From assembly GCA_051277445.1 (NCBI GenBank), contig JBNMQC010000007.1:1-47810 (forward strand): DNA of 47,810 nucleotides, read 5' to 3'. The stretch is from Bermanella sp051277445 (lineage in GTDB: Bacteria; Pseudomonadota; Gammaproteobacteria; Pseudomonadales; Oceanobacteraceae). This document shows, piece by piece, positions 17,265 through 26,069 of this stretch. Positions within the stretch are counted from its first letter, which is position 1; each line of letters opens with the position of its first letter. The notes under the pieces were generated by a model. That model searched no databases, was not told the DNA's origin, and saw only the letters and a list, made by a program, of their open reading frames with translations. Position numbers and translations under genes: made by a program.

Positions 17265-17849
17265 TCAAAGGCCGATAATAAAACCAGGGGCACCCGTTTG
17301 ACGAGCGGTTGAAATTAAAAGAATTTCAAACACGTTAATGGTTAAAAACAAAACGATGGGGCTAATGTCAAAACCACCCATATCCGGAAGTAGTTTACGG
17401 ATAGGTGCCATAACGGGTTCTAAAATCTGACGCAATAATAATAACGCAGGGTTACCACTTTGCGGCGCAAGCCAGCTTGAAATAACCATGATGAGTAATC
17501 CCCAAAAGTATAATTTTAGGAATAACCCAGATGTGCCAAGCATGGCCCAAACGGCAATGCTGCCCCAAGGTAGACCGTAGCCTGCAATTAGTAAGCTTAA
17601 TGAGATGGCGACCATCTGCACAATAATAAGCAAGGCAATCGCCGCCCAATCAAAACCGGCAAAGCCTGGAATGATCTTACGTAAAGGAAGTATCAAAGGG
17701 TTAGACGCTTTCACCACAAATTGACTGATGGGATTATAAAAATCGGCTCGTGCGGCTTGCAATAAAAAGCGCAGAAGAACGATAAATAAGAAAAACCCGG
17801 CAACCGCATTCACCAGCAGTAAACCGATTTGTGCTGACGCTGATTCCAT
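17265..17849 (-). CDS. yggT: YggT family membrane protein
   Basis: 194 residues with two YGGT repeats, each a pair of membrane helices with NPLILPLRKIIP (about 50-61) in the first and EPVMAPIRKLLPDMGG in the second. The family is linked to osmotic tolerance in E. coli and to division-site proteins in other lineages; exact function is unclear. AGGAG lies upstream of the ATG. It is 17 nt after rph. In Pseudomonas yggT is followed by proC-yggS-pilT in the other direction, but none of those is here. Confidence 0.9.
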   Translation of the reverse strand: MESASAQIGLLLVNAVAGFFLFIVLLRFLLQAARADFYNPISQFVVKASNPLILPLRKIIPGFAGFDWAAIALLIIVQMVAISLSLLIAGYGLPWGSIAVWAMLGTSGLFLKLYFWGLLIMVISSWLAPQSGNPALLLLRQILEPVMAPIRKLLPDMGGFDISPIVLFLTINVFEILLISTARQTGAPGFIIGL

Positions 17850-17866
17850 TTGATGCTCCTAATTAA

Positions 17867-18583
17867 TTATTTAGCCAGTGCAGCTTGCTGAATTTCAGTA
17901 AGTTCGGCAATGCCTTTCTTAGCAAGTTCCAACATAGCGTTTAATTCAGCGGGTTGGAAAGGCTCACCTTCCGCGGTGCCTTGGATCTCGATGAAGCCGC
18001 CATTGTCGGCCATGATCACGTTAAGGTCGGTTTCGGCATTGCTGTCTTCAGCATAGTCTAGGTCTAAAACCGCTTCGCCGTTGTAAACCCCCACAGAAAC
18101 AGCACCGATCATGTATTTCATTGGATTGGCTTTTAATTGACCGTTTTCAATCATGTGGTTGATCGCATCCATTAGGGCAACACAGGCACCGGTAATCGAT
18201 GCGGTGCGAGTGCCACCGTCTGCTTGAATTACGTCGCAGTCGATGGTGATGCTGTTTTCACCAAGGGCTTTGAGGTCTATGGCAGCGCGCAGTGAACGAC
18301 CAATTAAACGGCTGATTTCAACAGTACGACCAGCTTGTTTGCCTTTGGCCGCTTCACGCATCATGCGTGAACCGGTGGAGCGTGGCAGCATGCCGTATTC
18401 CGCGGTCACCCAGCCTTGGCCTTGGCCACGTAAAAAACTCGGCACACGGGTTTCAACGCTGGCGGTACAAATGACTTTTGTGTCACCAAACTCAACCAAT
18501 ACCGATCCTTCAGCATGCTTGGTGAAGTTACGGGTGATTGTCACTTCGCGCAGTTGGTCTAGGGAGCGTCCGCTTGGTCTCAT
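17867..18583 (-). CDS. rph: Ribonuclease PH
   Basis: 238 residues. RNase PH is a phosphate-dependent 3'-5' exoribonuclease that trims tRNA 3' ends. The N-terminus MRPSGRSLDQLREV is diagnostic. GWVTAEYGMLPRST and SRLIGRSLRAAID (phosphate-binding Arg residues) follow, and DCDVIQADGGTRTASITGA is split over 118-136. Full length, so it is probably active, unlike the frameshifted E. coli K-12 copy. It has its own strong promoter and is divergent from yicC. Confidence 0.97.
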   Translation of the reverse strand: MRPSGRSLDQLREVTITRNFTKHAEGSVLVEFGDTKVICTASVETRVPSFLRGQGQGWVTAEYGMLPRSTGSRMMREAAKGKQAGRTVEISRLIGRSLRAAIDLKALGENSITIDCDVIQADGGTRTASITGACVALMDAINHMIENGQLKANPMKYMIGAVSVGVYNGEAVLDLDYAEDSNAETDLNVIMADNGGFIEIQGTAEGEPFQPAELNAMLELAKKGIAELTEIQQAALAK

Positions 18584-18612
18584 GGTGTTCTCGAATCGAT
18601 AAATGTGAGTGC

Positions 18613-18640
18613 ATTATACTGGCCTTGGCCATAAGGCCAA
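18613..18640 (-). promoter_or_regulatory. Strong sigma-70 promoter of rph
   Basis: On the minus strand TTGGCC (18640-18635) is 16 bp from a perfect TATAAT (18618-18613). Transcription would start about 23 nt before the rph ATG. Confidence 0.7.
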
Positions 18641-18643
18641 GGC
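18622..18643. promoter_or_regulatory. Palindrome covering the rph -35 and spacer
   Basis: GCCTTGGCC (18622-18630) and GGCCAAGGC (18635-18643) are a perfect 9-bp inverted repeat with a 4-nt centre. It overlaps the -35 and the spacer, where a repressor would block polymerase. The binding protein is unknown. Confidence 0.5.
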
Positions 18644-18830
18644 AGATTTTGTTTAGTTTGGGCGCTTCATATTAATATTGTTTATTCAAAGGTATTTGGT
18701 GGGGCTGTTTGGGTGATCAGATGGATATTGTGTATGAAATACACTCGATAATATTGAATCACTGGCCAAAGATTAGGTGTAATCCACGGTGGAATGTAAA
18801 ATCATCAGATTAATGCATCAGGAGCTTAGT

Positions 18831-19691
18831 ATGCACAGCATGACAGCGTTCGCTCGAGTGGACACTCAGACGGAGGTAGGCAGCTTTACTTGGGAAATTC
18901 GTTCAGTTAATTCGCGCTATTTAGAATTGCACTTCCGCTTACCCGAGACCCTGCGTGGCGTTGAGGCACAAGTACGGGAAGTGCTGCGCCAGCAACTTCA
19001 ACGCGGTAAGGTTGAATGCAGTTTGAAGTTTACGCCACAGGTTCAGTCCCAAGGCATGAGTGTGAACGAGGCGCTCGTGAGCCAGCTCAATGGGGCGGCG
19101 GATCATGTGCATAGCATTATTGGCCCTGGTAATGCATTAAATGCACTGGAGATTTTAAAATGGCCTGGCGTGCTTGAGCAGCCAAGCCTAGATAGCAAGG
19201 TCATCGAACAAGATGCGTTATCGGCTTTTCAAGTGGCGCTTGATCAGTTGGGCGCCATGCGTGAGCGCGAAGGGGCGGCACTTAAGCAGTTCATTGAGCA
19301 ACGTTTGTCAGGCATTGAAGAGCAGGTCATCAAGGTTAAAGCGTTATTGCCTCAAATATTAACCGCTCAGCGTGAAAACCTGTTGAGTAAGCTTGAGGAC
19401 CTTAAGCAGCAGGTGGATGCGGATCGGTTTGAGCAAGAAATGGTCATGGTGCTCAATAAAGCGGATGTGGACGAGGAGCTGGATCGCTTAGATGCCCATC
19501 TTGGCGAAGTGAAGCGAATTCTAAAGCAAAAAGGGGCCGTGGGGCGTCGCTTAGACTTTATGATGCAAGAGCTGAATCGCGAAGCGAATACCTTATCGTC
19601 CAAGTCCATATCTCATTTAACCACGCAAATCGCGGTGGAGTTAAAAGTACTGATTGAGCAAATGCGCGAGCAAGTGCAAAACATCGAATAA
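18831..19691 (+). CDS. yicC: YicC family endoribonuclease-like protein
   Basis: 286 residues from ATG 18831. That start is chosen because AGGAG (18820-18824) lies 6 nt upstream and the protein then begins MHSMTAFARV, the family's conserved N-terminus; a longer GTG start at 18789 lacks both. The N-terminal YicC domain is followed by a coiled-coil-rich middle and the C-terminal GAVGRRLDFMMQELNREANTL, typical of DUF1732. YicC of E. coli has been linked to small-RNA turnover as an RNase. It is divergent from rph. Confidence 0.92.
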   Translation: MHSMTAFARVDTQTEVGSFTWEIRSVNSRYLELHFRLPETLRGVEAQVREVLRQQLQRGKVECSLKFTPQVQSQGMSVNEALVSQLNGAADHVHSIIGPGNALNALEILKWPGVLEQPSLDSKVIEQDALSAFQVALDQLGAMREREGAALKQFIEQRLSGIEEQVIKVKALLPQILTAQRENLLSKLEDLKQQVDADRFEQEMVMVLNKADVDEELDRLDAHLGEVKRILKQKGAVGRRLDFMMQELNREANTLSSKSISHLTTQIAVELKVLIEQMREQVQNIE

Positions 19692-19784
19692 CGGCTGTCT
19701 TTGCCCAAAAACCTGGCGTTTCAGCGCTTCCTTGTTTATGGGGCTCTGCTAGACTGACAGAGCCAATCTTTTTCAGGATCGAAC

Positions 19785-21266
19785 ATGCCCAAGTCTCTCG
19801 CCTCTGCGCTGCGTATCACGGTTTTATACGGTGTGTTTGCGGCGCTCTGGATTGTGTTTTCAGATAAGGCGCTGGAGTTATTAATTACGGATGTGAACAT
19901 CATGACCCAGGCGCAAACGCTTAAGGGTTGGTTGTTTGTGGCGGTCACCACTGGCCTTTTGTTTGTGCTGGTTTCCAATGCGTTCAGTACTATCGAATCT
20001 TTTCATCAAGTGGATACATTAACGGGTTTAATGCGTCATTTTGCATTTCAGCAAGCATTGGATAAAACCCTGCAGCAGCGTCACGACAATCAAGTGGCCA
20101 TGGTGATGTATCTTGATTTTCGCGAGTTCTCAAAACTCAATCACAACCTTGGTTTTGATCAAGCAGACCACCTATTGGTTACGTTTTCTGAGCGATTAAA
20201 GCAAACCTACAGCGGCAGTGTTTTAATTGGCCGCTTGGGGCCGGATAAATTTGCCGTAGCGCACCTAGTGGATCGCACCAGTGACCATATTGAGAGTGCC
20301 ACCAACCAGTTGCGCCAAGCATTCGATACCAATGCGCGAGCCAATCAATTGGACCTTAAGTGCGTCATGGGGGTTGCCATTGAGCCCAGCGATGGTCGAA
20401 CCGCCAAGTTACTCATGTCGGCTGCTGCCACGGCTCTGAATAAAGCCAAGTCGGAGCAAAGTGATGTGCAGTTTTATAATAAAGATCTGTCTCAGCAAGA
20501 GTCCGAGCGCCAATCTCTTGTGCAGGAGCTGCGTATTGCTCTGAAAAATGAAAGCCTCTCTCTGGTTTACCAACCTCAATATAGTTTGTCATCCCAAGCC
20601 TTAACAGGTGTCGAAGTCTTGATTCGTTGGCGTCATCCTCGCTTGGGGTTTGTGGCGCCTGATCATTTCATTGAGTTAGCGGAAGAGAATAATCTATGCG
20701 ATAAGATTTCCGCTTTTGTGATTAAAAGAGCTCACCAAGAACTGAGTGAAATGGGGTTGTTGGATGGGGCCATCCCCCGTGTGTCGATTAACATCTCTGC
20801 AGTGGAATTTAACTCCACATCCTTGATGGCCAAGCTGATGGGTCATATTGAAAAAGTCCCTGCCCTTGCGGATAAGATGCAGGTGGAAATCACCGAAACC
20901 GCAGCACTCGATGACATCAATAAAAGCGCTCGGGTAATCGAAGGTCTCAAACAAAAAGGCATCCGTTTTTCCGTGGATGACTTTGGCACCGGGTACACCT
21001 CCCTTGTTATTTTGCGTGACCTGCCGATTAATGAAGTGAAGATCGACCGCTCATTCATAAACTGCCTAAACGAAGACAAAAAGTCCCATGCCATCGTGAA
21101 AGCCATTATCACCATGAGTCAGGGTTTTGATATGACGGTGGTGGCTGAAGGGGTAGAAACACAACAACAGCAGGATATGCTGACGGCGCTGGGTTGTAAC
21201 GAAGCACAAGGCTATTATCTGGCCATGCCCATGGAAATCCATAAACTCGCCGCTGTGCTGAGCTAA
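19785..21266 (+). CDS. Membrane EAL-domain phosphodiesterase with degenerate GGDEF
   Basis: 493 residues. Two N-terminal membrane helices (about 10-27 and 48-67) have the WIVFSDKALELL...KGWLFV pattern seen in many c-di-GMP proteins. A GGDEF domain follows, but its active site reads GPDKF (152-156), so cyclase activity should be lost. The EAL domain keeps EVLIRW (277-282), VNISAVEF-like NISAVEF, EITET (368-372), DDFGTG (398-403), KIDRSF and AEGVET, so c-di-GMP hydrolysis is expected. AGGA lies upstream. It sits between yicC and gmk without an obvious functional link. Confidence 0.88.
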   Translation: MPKSLASALRITVLYGVFAALWIVFSDKALELLITDVNIMTQAQTLKGWLFVAVTTGLLFVLVSNAFSTIESFHQVDTLTGLMRHFAFQQALDKTLQQRHDNQVAMVMYLDFREFSKLNHNLGFDQADHLLVTFSERLKQTYSGSVLIGRLGPDKFAVAHLVDRTSDHIESATNQLRQAFDTNARANQLDLKCVMGVAIEPSDGRTAKLLMSAAATALNKAKSEQSDVQFYNKDLSQQESERQSLVQELRIALKNESLSLVYQPQYSLSSQALTGVEVLIRWRHPRLGFVAPDHFIELAEENNLCDKISAFVIKRAHQELSEMGLLDGAIPRVSINISAVEFNSTSLMAKLMGHIEKVPALADKMQVEITETAALDDINKSARVIEGLKQKGIRFSVDDFGTGYTSLVILRDLPINEVKIDRSFINCLNEDKKSHAIVKAIITMSQGFDMTVVAEGVETQQQQDMLTALGCNEAQGYYLAMPMEIHKLAAVLS

Positions 21267-21301
21267 ATTCATACAAACGCTCTGACATCCGCTCCATTGA
21301 T

Positions 21302-21329
21302 TTTGCCAAGGTTAAAATCTTGCTATCAT
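21302..21329 (+). promoter_or_regulatory. Putative promoter of gmk
   Basis: An extended -10, TGC-TATCAT (21321-21329), is preceded by TTTGCC (21302-21307) at 16 bp spacing. The leader would be about 35 nt. Confidence 0.35.
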
Positions 21330-21371
21330 TAGGGGTCTAATCCCGTACTTTTTTGCTGTAGAGACCCCTCC

Positions 21372-21986
21372 ATGACTGCCGGAACCTTATATATTGTCAG
21401 CGCTGCATCAGGCACTGGTAAAACCAGCTTGTTGAATGTGTTACTACAACAAACCTCTAATATTGCCGTATCGGTAAGTCATACCACGCGAGCCATGCGA
21501 GATGGTGAAGAAAACGGAAAGCATTACCACTTTGTGCAAAAAGCCGAATTTGAAACCCTGATTGAACAGGGGGATTTCCTAGAACACGCTCAGGTATTCG
21601 GTAATTACTACGGCACCAGTCAAAGTGCGGTACAGCAACAATTAGCCACCGGTGTAGACGTGATTCTTGAAATTGATTGGCAAGGGGCACAGCAAGTGCG
21701 CCGATTAATGCCCCAGGCGGTGAGTATTTTTATTTTGCCGCCATCTCGCCAGGCCTTGTTGGACCGTCTAACCGGTCGCGGCCAAGATAGCGAAGAGATC
21801 ATTACCGGTCGAATGAACGAAGCGGTAAGTGAAATGAGCCACTTTCACGAGTATGACTATGTGGTGATCAACGATAATTTTGAAGTGGCATTAGGCGAAT
21901 TAAAGTCTATTTTTCAAACCGAGCGTCTGCGCATTGGCAGCCAAAGTGAGCGCCACAAAGAAATGATCACCAACTTATTAAGTTAA
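21372..21986 (+). CDS. gmk: Guanylate kinase
   Basis: 204 residues. It phosphorylates GMP to GDP with ATP. The P-loop is SAASGTGKTSLL (10-21), a slight variant of the common SAPSGAGKSSL. SHTTRAMRDGEENGKHYHF carries the GMP-binding Arg residues (in 36-54), and EIDWQGAQQVR follows. It leads gmk-rpoZ-spoT, a conserved order that groups guanine nucleotide supply with the stringent response. Confidence 0.97.
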   Translation: MTAGTLYIVSAASGTGKTSLLNVLLQQTSNIAVSVSHTTRAMRDGEENGKHYHFVQKAEFETLIEQGDFLEHAQVFGNYYGTSQSAVQQQLATGVDVILEIDWQGAQQVRRLMPQAVSIFILPPSRQALLDRLTGRGQDSEEIITGRMNEAVSEMSHFHEYDYVVINDNFEVALGELKSIFQTERLRIGSQSERHKEMITNLLS

Positions 21987-22128
21987 ATACCCTTAAAAAC
22001 AGGGTTAATAGCGAAATGAATCCACCGCGATAGAGTTAAACAATTGGCGTAAACCAGCGGCTTTTTGTAAACTAACCCATCAGACATTGTAAATGGCAGT
22101 TCGCTGCCCCATAGATAGAGATTAAATC

Positions 22129-22362
22129 ATGGCTCGCGTAACCGTAGAAGATTGCCTAAACAGCGTAGATAACCGTTTCGAACTTGTAATGCTAGCCAGC
22201 AAGCGTGCTCGCCAGCTTTCCATGCAAGGTGCTGAGCCACTAGTAGCCCCAGAGAATGACAAGGTAACCGTTATTGCTCTTCGTGAAATTGCTGAAGGCA
22301 AAATCACTCAAGCATCAATGGCTGCTGCTGAAGCTGCTGCATTAGCTGCTGAGCAAGAGTAA
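22129..22362 (+). CDS. rpoZ: RNA polymerase omega subunit
   Basis: 77 residues with the omega signature MARVTVEDCL, then NRFELVMLASKRARQL (17-32). Omega aids assembly of the beta-prime subunit and forms one ppGpp site on the polymerase, which fits its place next to spoT. The 142-nt gap before it contains TTGGCG (22044-22049) and TGTAAA (22066-22071) at 16 bp spacing, a possible internal promoter. Confidence 0.97.
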   Translation: MARVTVEDCLNSVDNRFELVMLASKRARQLSMQGAEPLVAPENDKVTVIALREIAEGKITQASMAAAEAAALAAEQE

Positions 22363-22409
22363 GTATGAAAGCATCCTTACTTTTGCCAGCAAGAATTAGG
22401 AGGTAAAGG

Positions 22410-24542
22410 GTGCTTACAGTAGATGCATTAGCCGAGCGCTTAAGCAGCTATTTAGATCCCGAGCAAATCAATCAGGTTTGCCGGGCTTACTATTACGCCG
22501 AGCAGGCCCACGAAGGTCAGTATCGTCGTAGTGGTGACCCCTATATTGTGCACCCACTGGCGGTGGCCAATATCCTTTCTGAAATGCACATGGATCCTCA
22601 AAGCCTAATGGCGGCCATGCTGCACGACGTGATCGAAGATACCGCGGTTCCCAAAGAAGCTTTAGTTGAACAATTCGGAGAAACCGTCTCTGAGCTGGTG
22701 GATGGTGTCAGTAAGCTGACCCACATTAAGTTCGAAAGCCAAGAAGAAAAACAGGCCGGTAACTTTCAAAAAATGGCCATGGCCATGGCCCGTGACATCC
22801 GCGTGATCTTAGTTAAGCTTGCTGATCGCTTGCATAACATGCGCACACTGGACTCAATGCCCCCAGAAAAGAAACGCCGCATTGCCCGTGAAACCCTCGA
22901 AATATATGCCCCCATTGCCAACCGTCTGGGCATTAGTAATATTCGAATCGAGCTAGAAGACTTATGCTTTAACGCTAAATATCCCATGCGCAGCAACATG
23001 ATTCGCAAAGCGGTTAAAGCGGCTCGGGGTAATCGCAGTGAGCTGGTGGATAAAATCAGCAAGGCCATTAAAAAGCGCTTAAAAGAAGAAGGTTTAGGTG
23101 CGCGTGTCATCGGTCGTGAAAAACACCTGTACTCGATTTATCGTAAAATGAAGGAGCAGAAAAAGTCCTTCAAACAAATTATGGATGTGTACGGCTTTCG
23201 CATCATTGTGGATAACGTAGACAGTTGTTATCGCGCACTGGGTTTCATTCATAACCAGTACAAGCCGGTGCCGGGTCGCTTTAAAGACTATATCGCCATC
23301 CCAAAATCCAACGGTTACCAATCCTTGCATACCTCCGTTGTAGGCTTAGGTGGTGTGCATATTGAAATTCAGATTCGCACCGAAGAAATGGAGGCCATGG
23401 CTCATAACGGCATCGCTGCCCATTGGCTGTATAAAGACGAAGAAGGCGAAACCGAAAGCAAAGGCAACAAGCGCGCACGCCAATGGGTACAAGGTTTACT
23501 TGAACTGCAACAGCGTGCCGGTAACCCACAAGAATTTATCGAAAGCGTAAAAGTGGATTTATTCCCTGATGATATTTATATCTTTACGCCAAAAGGGCGC
23601 ATCGTTGAGATGCCAAAAGAAAGCACCGTGGTTGACTTTGCCTACAGTGTGCATACCGATGTGGGCAATTCCTGTGTGGGTTGTCGTATTGATCATCAGC
23701 TGGCACCGTTAAGTACAAAGTTAGTTAGTGGCCAAAGTGTTGAAATTATCACCGCACCAGGGGCAAGCCCGAACCCATCATGGTTAAATTTTGTGGTGAC
23801 CTCCAAAGCACGAAGTAACATACGTCATTACCTGAAAAATCAAAAACAAGATGAATCGGTTTCTCTGGGGCGTCGCTTATTGGCCAGTGCCTTAAGTATG
23901 TTCCATTTAAATCTCGATGAAATTGATGCCATTCATCTTGAGCACTTGTTAAAAGAATTTAATGTTAAGCAACTGGAAACCTTGCTTGAAGAGATCGGTT
24001 TAGGATCTCGTGCACCACAAGCCATTGCCCGCCGCCTTGCTGTATTTGTGCTAGGCAAAGAAGACGGCGTAAGCTCCATAAGTAGCGAAGGCGTATTCAG
24101 TATTAACGGCAAGGAAGGTGGTGTAGTGAGTTACGCCAAGTGTTGCAGCCCAATACCAGGTGACCAAATTGTGGGCTACTCAAGCTCTGGTCGGGGGTTA
24201 GTGGTGCATTCTAATACTTGTAAGAATATGTTGGAACTCATTGATCAGACCGATAAATGCTTGCCATTAATTTGGGATGATAAAATCAAAGAAGATTTTT
24301 CCGTAACGTTACGCGCTTGGGTCGAAAATGGTCGTGGTTTGGTTGCACAAATGGCATCGGCTGTGACTGAAGCCGATGGTAATCTTGAGCAAATCAGCGT
24401 TGAAGACAAAGACGCCAAGCTCAGTGTTATGAGTTTGCGCATTGGGGTTAACGGTCGTAAGCACTTAGCGGATGTCATGCGTAAACTACGTAAGAATAAA
24501 GCGGTAAATAAAATCACTCGTTTGAAAAACGCGAACCGATAA
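22410..24542 (+). CDS. spoT: Bifunctional (p)ppGpp synthetase/hydrolase SpoT
   Basis: 710 residues starting at GTG, fixed by a near-perfect AGGAGG (22398-22403) 6 nt upstream. The HD hydrolase domain has HPLAVANIL (48-56) and LHDVIEDT (71-78), both intact. The synthetase domain includes YGFRIIVD, GRFKDYIAIPKSNGYQSLHT (in 272-291) and EIQIRTEEME. TGS (IYIFTPKGRIVEMPK) and C-terminal ACT (about 630-705) domains follow. The intact HD motif argues for SpoT rather than RelA. It controls ppGpp levels during starvation. It lies 47 nt after rpoZ. Confidence 0.97.
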   Translation: MLTVDALAERLSSYLDPEQINQVCRAYYYAEQAHEGQYRRSGDPYIVHPLAVANILSEMHMDPQSLMAAMLHDVIEDTAVPKEALVEQFGETVSELVDGVSKLTHIKFESQEEKQAGNFQKMAMAMARDIRVILVKLADRLHNMRTLDSMPPEKKRRIARETLEIYAPIANRLGISNIRIELEDLCFNAKYPMRSNMIRKAVKAARGNRSELVDKISKAIKKRLKEEGLGARVIGREKHLYSIYRKMKEQKKSFKQIMDVYGFRIIVDNVDSCYRALGFIHNQYKPVPGRFKDYIAIPKSNGYQSLHTSVVGLGGVHIEIQIRTEEMEAMAHNGIAAHWLYKDEEGETESKGNKRARQWVQGLLELQQRAGNPQEFIESVKVDLFPDDIYIFTPKGRIVEMPKESTVVDFAYSVHTDVGNSCVGCRIDHQLAPLSTKLVSGQSVEIITAPGASPNPSWLNFVVTSKARSNIRHYLKNQKQDESVSLGRRLLASALSMFHLNLDEIDAIHLEHLLKEFNVKQLETLLEEIGLGSRAPQAIARRLAVFVLGKEDGVSSISSEGVFSINGKEGGVVSYAKCCSPIPGDQIVGYSSSGRGLVVHSNTCKNMLELIDQTDKCLPLIWDDKIKEDFSVTLRAWVENGRGLVAQMASAVTEADGNLEQISVEDKDAKLSVMSLRIGVNGRKHLADVMRKLRKNKAVNKITRLKNANR

Positions 24543-24567
24543 ACCGAAACGATAAAACCTACAAATT

Positions 24568-24603
24568 AAAACCCATATGCGCTTTGCTCATGTGGGTTTT
24601 TGC
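24568..24603 (+). terminator. Terminator of spoT
   Basis: AAAACCCA (24568-24575) and TGGGTTTT (24593-24600) are the outer arms of a hairpin that continues with ATG/CAT pairing after one mismatch. A T-run follows. Confidence 0.75.
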
Positions 24604-24653
24604 TAACTAAGCCAGTAAAAATAAACACTGCCTATTATTTTTAAGGAATGTAC

Positions 24654-25034
24654 ATGAAAGAAATCATCAATACAGACAAAGCCCCACAGGCCATCGGCAC
24701 ATATTCACAAGCGGTAAAAGTGGGTAAAACCGTTTATCTTTCTGGACAAATCCCATTAGTGCCAGAAACCATGGAAATGATCGAAGGCACGTTTGAAGAT
24801 AACGTACGTCGTGTATTTGATAACTTAACGGCAGTATGTGAAGCGGCTGGTGGCTCTTTACAAGACATTGCAAAATTAAATATCTTTTTAACCGACCTTG
24901 GCAACTTTGCTAAAGTGAATGCGATTATGGCGGAATATTTTGAACAACCATACCCAGCTCGTGCAGCAGTGCAGATTTCTGCTTTGCCGAAAGATGCCGA
25001 AGTGGAAATGGACGGTGTGTTAGAGCTGCCTTGA
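24654..25034 (+). CDS. ridA: RidA family 2-iminobutanoate/2-iminopropanoate deaminase
   Basis: 126 residues. RidA hydrolyses reactive enamines and imines made by PLP enzymes. ATG 24654 is preferred over 24648 because AAGGA (24643-24647) then has a 6-nt spacing and the protein begins MKEIINTDKAPQAIGTYSQA, the family pattern. Conserved VYLSGQIP and the substrate-binding Arg in YPARAAVQ (about 102-109) are present. Downstream of spoT but behind a terminator. Confidence 0.95.
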   Translation: MKEIINTDKAPQAIGTYSQAVKVGKTVYLSGQIPLVPETMEMIEGTFEDNVRRVFDNLTAVCEAAGGSLQDIAKLNIFLTDLGNFAKVNAIMAEYFEQPYPARAAVQISALPKDAEVEMDGVLELP

Positions 25035-25052
25035 TTTACAAATGTGAGATGT

Positions 25053-25109
25053 TGGATGTGAGACGTAGCAAGGCCACATGCTCCTGCGTGGCCTATGTAC
25101 CTACATCCA
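25053..25109. repeat. REP-like nested hairpin after ridA
   Basis: An outer stem TGGATGT/ACATCCA (25053-25059, 25103-25109) encloses GGCCAC/GTGGCC (25072-25077, 25088-25093). A short direct repeat ATGTGAGAYG lies at 25042-25051 and 25056-25065. The nested palindromic layout is typical of intergenic REP elements. Confidence 0.45.
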
Positions 25110-25168
25110 TCTAGGCAATGCTCTAAAGACACTATTGCAGTTGTATGAGGTTGCCTCGTGACCGATTG

Positions 25169-25198
25169 AGCCCTTATGATAAATCATAAGGGCTTTTT
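25169..25198 (+). terminator. Strong terminator between ridA and the orphan gene
   Basis: AGCCCTTATGA (25169-25179) and TCATAAGGGCT (25184-25194) form an 11-bp perfect stem with a 4-nt loop and a T-rich tail. It lies just upstream of the orphan gene, so that gene would need its own promoter or readthrough. Confidence 0.88.
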
Positions 25199-25224
25199 AT
25201 TTGATATGGTTAAAAGGAGTTTTA

Positions 25225-26031
25225 GTGAGAAAATTATTTCTATCTCTTTGTATCTATTTTGTATTTTTACCACATAGTGTATCTGATACATTGTTAGGCG
25301 AAGACTTTTATGGTGAATGGTCAACTGCAAACTCATATTTGAAACCTAAAAGACAGATTTTTAATATCAGCGAAAATGGCGGAGATTGGACTCGAATTAA
25401 TGAGGAAGGCGATCATGAGGTTGTAATACTTGATAGTGATGACATTAGTGTTGCAGGTGATGTATTAACTTTTAGCTATATAGATGAAAGCAGGAAAATT
25501 AAATTTAAATATATTCTTGCCGGTTGGAAAGTAAATAAAGACAAGAGAATGTTTGGTACGGTGTATTTGTATCAGTATCGTATTGATAAATATCAGTTGT
25601 TTAATGCCTATCCTGTGTCGTATGAGAATGGCATTGAAAGCATACCTAATCAGGTTTTTTGGAAATATTTTAGAGGTCCAAAATTAGAAAAAGTAGATAC
25701 TAAATTCATCTCTAATCTTGAGGGGGATTTGAAGAGGGTCGATAGTATTGAAATTTATCAAGATGATTTATGGGTAATGTATCATCATCCTGCGTTAAAA
25801 AAATCAATTTATATATCCCGTGGTAACAATCCTGTCCACCCCTCTGCAATTGGGTATTTTGGTTTTGATGAAAATACGAGAAAGATAAAAGTTTTTTCAA
25901 AATATACTGGTTCAGAGTCTGAGTTTAAGAAATACGAGAATGAATTTAAAAGCGATATGAATTTAGAGTTTGATCAGACTTTTAATACTTTGAAAAAAGT
26001 ACTAAAAAATAATGGATTAGATGTTGATTAG
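25225..26031 (+). CDS. AT-rich orphan secreted protein
   Basis: 268 residues from GTG 25225, chosen because AAGGAG (25214-25219) lies 5 nt upstream; an earlier TTG at 25201 lacks a site. The N-terminus is a signal peptide (RKLFLSLCIYFVFLPHSVS). The mature part is rich in Lys, Asp, Tyr and Phe and looks beta-rich, with no Cys, no membrane segment and no motif I recognise. Codon use is clearly more AT-rich than in neighbouring genes, which suggests recent acquisition. Palindromic repeats flank it on both sides. It could be periplasmic or exported; function is not assigned. Confidence 0.7.
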   Translation: MRKLFLSLCIYFVFLPHSVSDTLLGEDFYGEWSTANSYLKPKRQIFNISENGGDWTRINEEGDHEVVILDSDDISVAGDVLTFSYIDESRKIKFKYILAGWKVNKDKRMFGTVYLYQYRIDKYQLFNAYPVSYENGIESIPNQVFWKYFRGPKLEKVDTKFISNLEGDLKRVDSIEIYQDDLWVMYHHPALKKSIYISRGNNPVHPSAIGYFGFDENTRKIKVFSKYTGSESEFKKYENEFKSDMNLEFDQTFNTLKKVLKNNGLDVD

Positions 26032-26039
26032 AATGTCGG

Positions 26040-26054
26040 TCGGGCATTGCCCGA
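26040..26054. repeat. Small palindromic element 1 before argH end
   Basis: TCGGGC (26040-26045) and GCCCGA (26049-26054) form a 6-bp stem right after the orphan gene stop. It may double as a weak terminator. Confidence 0.45.
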
Positions 26055-26069
26055 CACAAGTAGTTGAAA

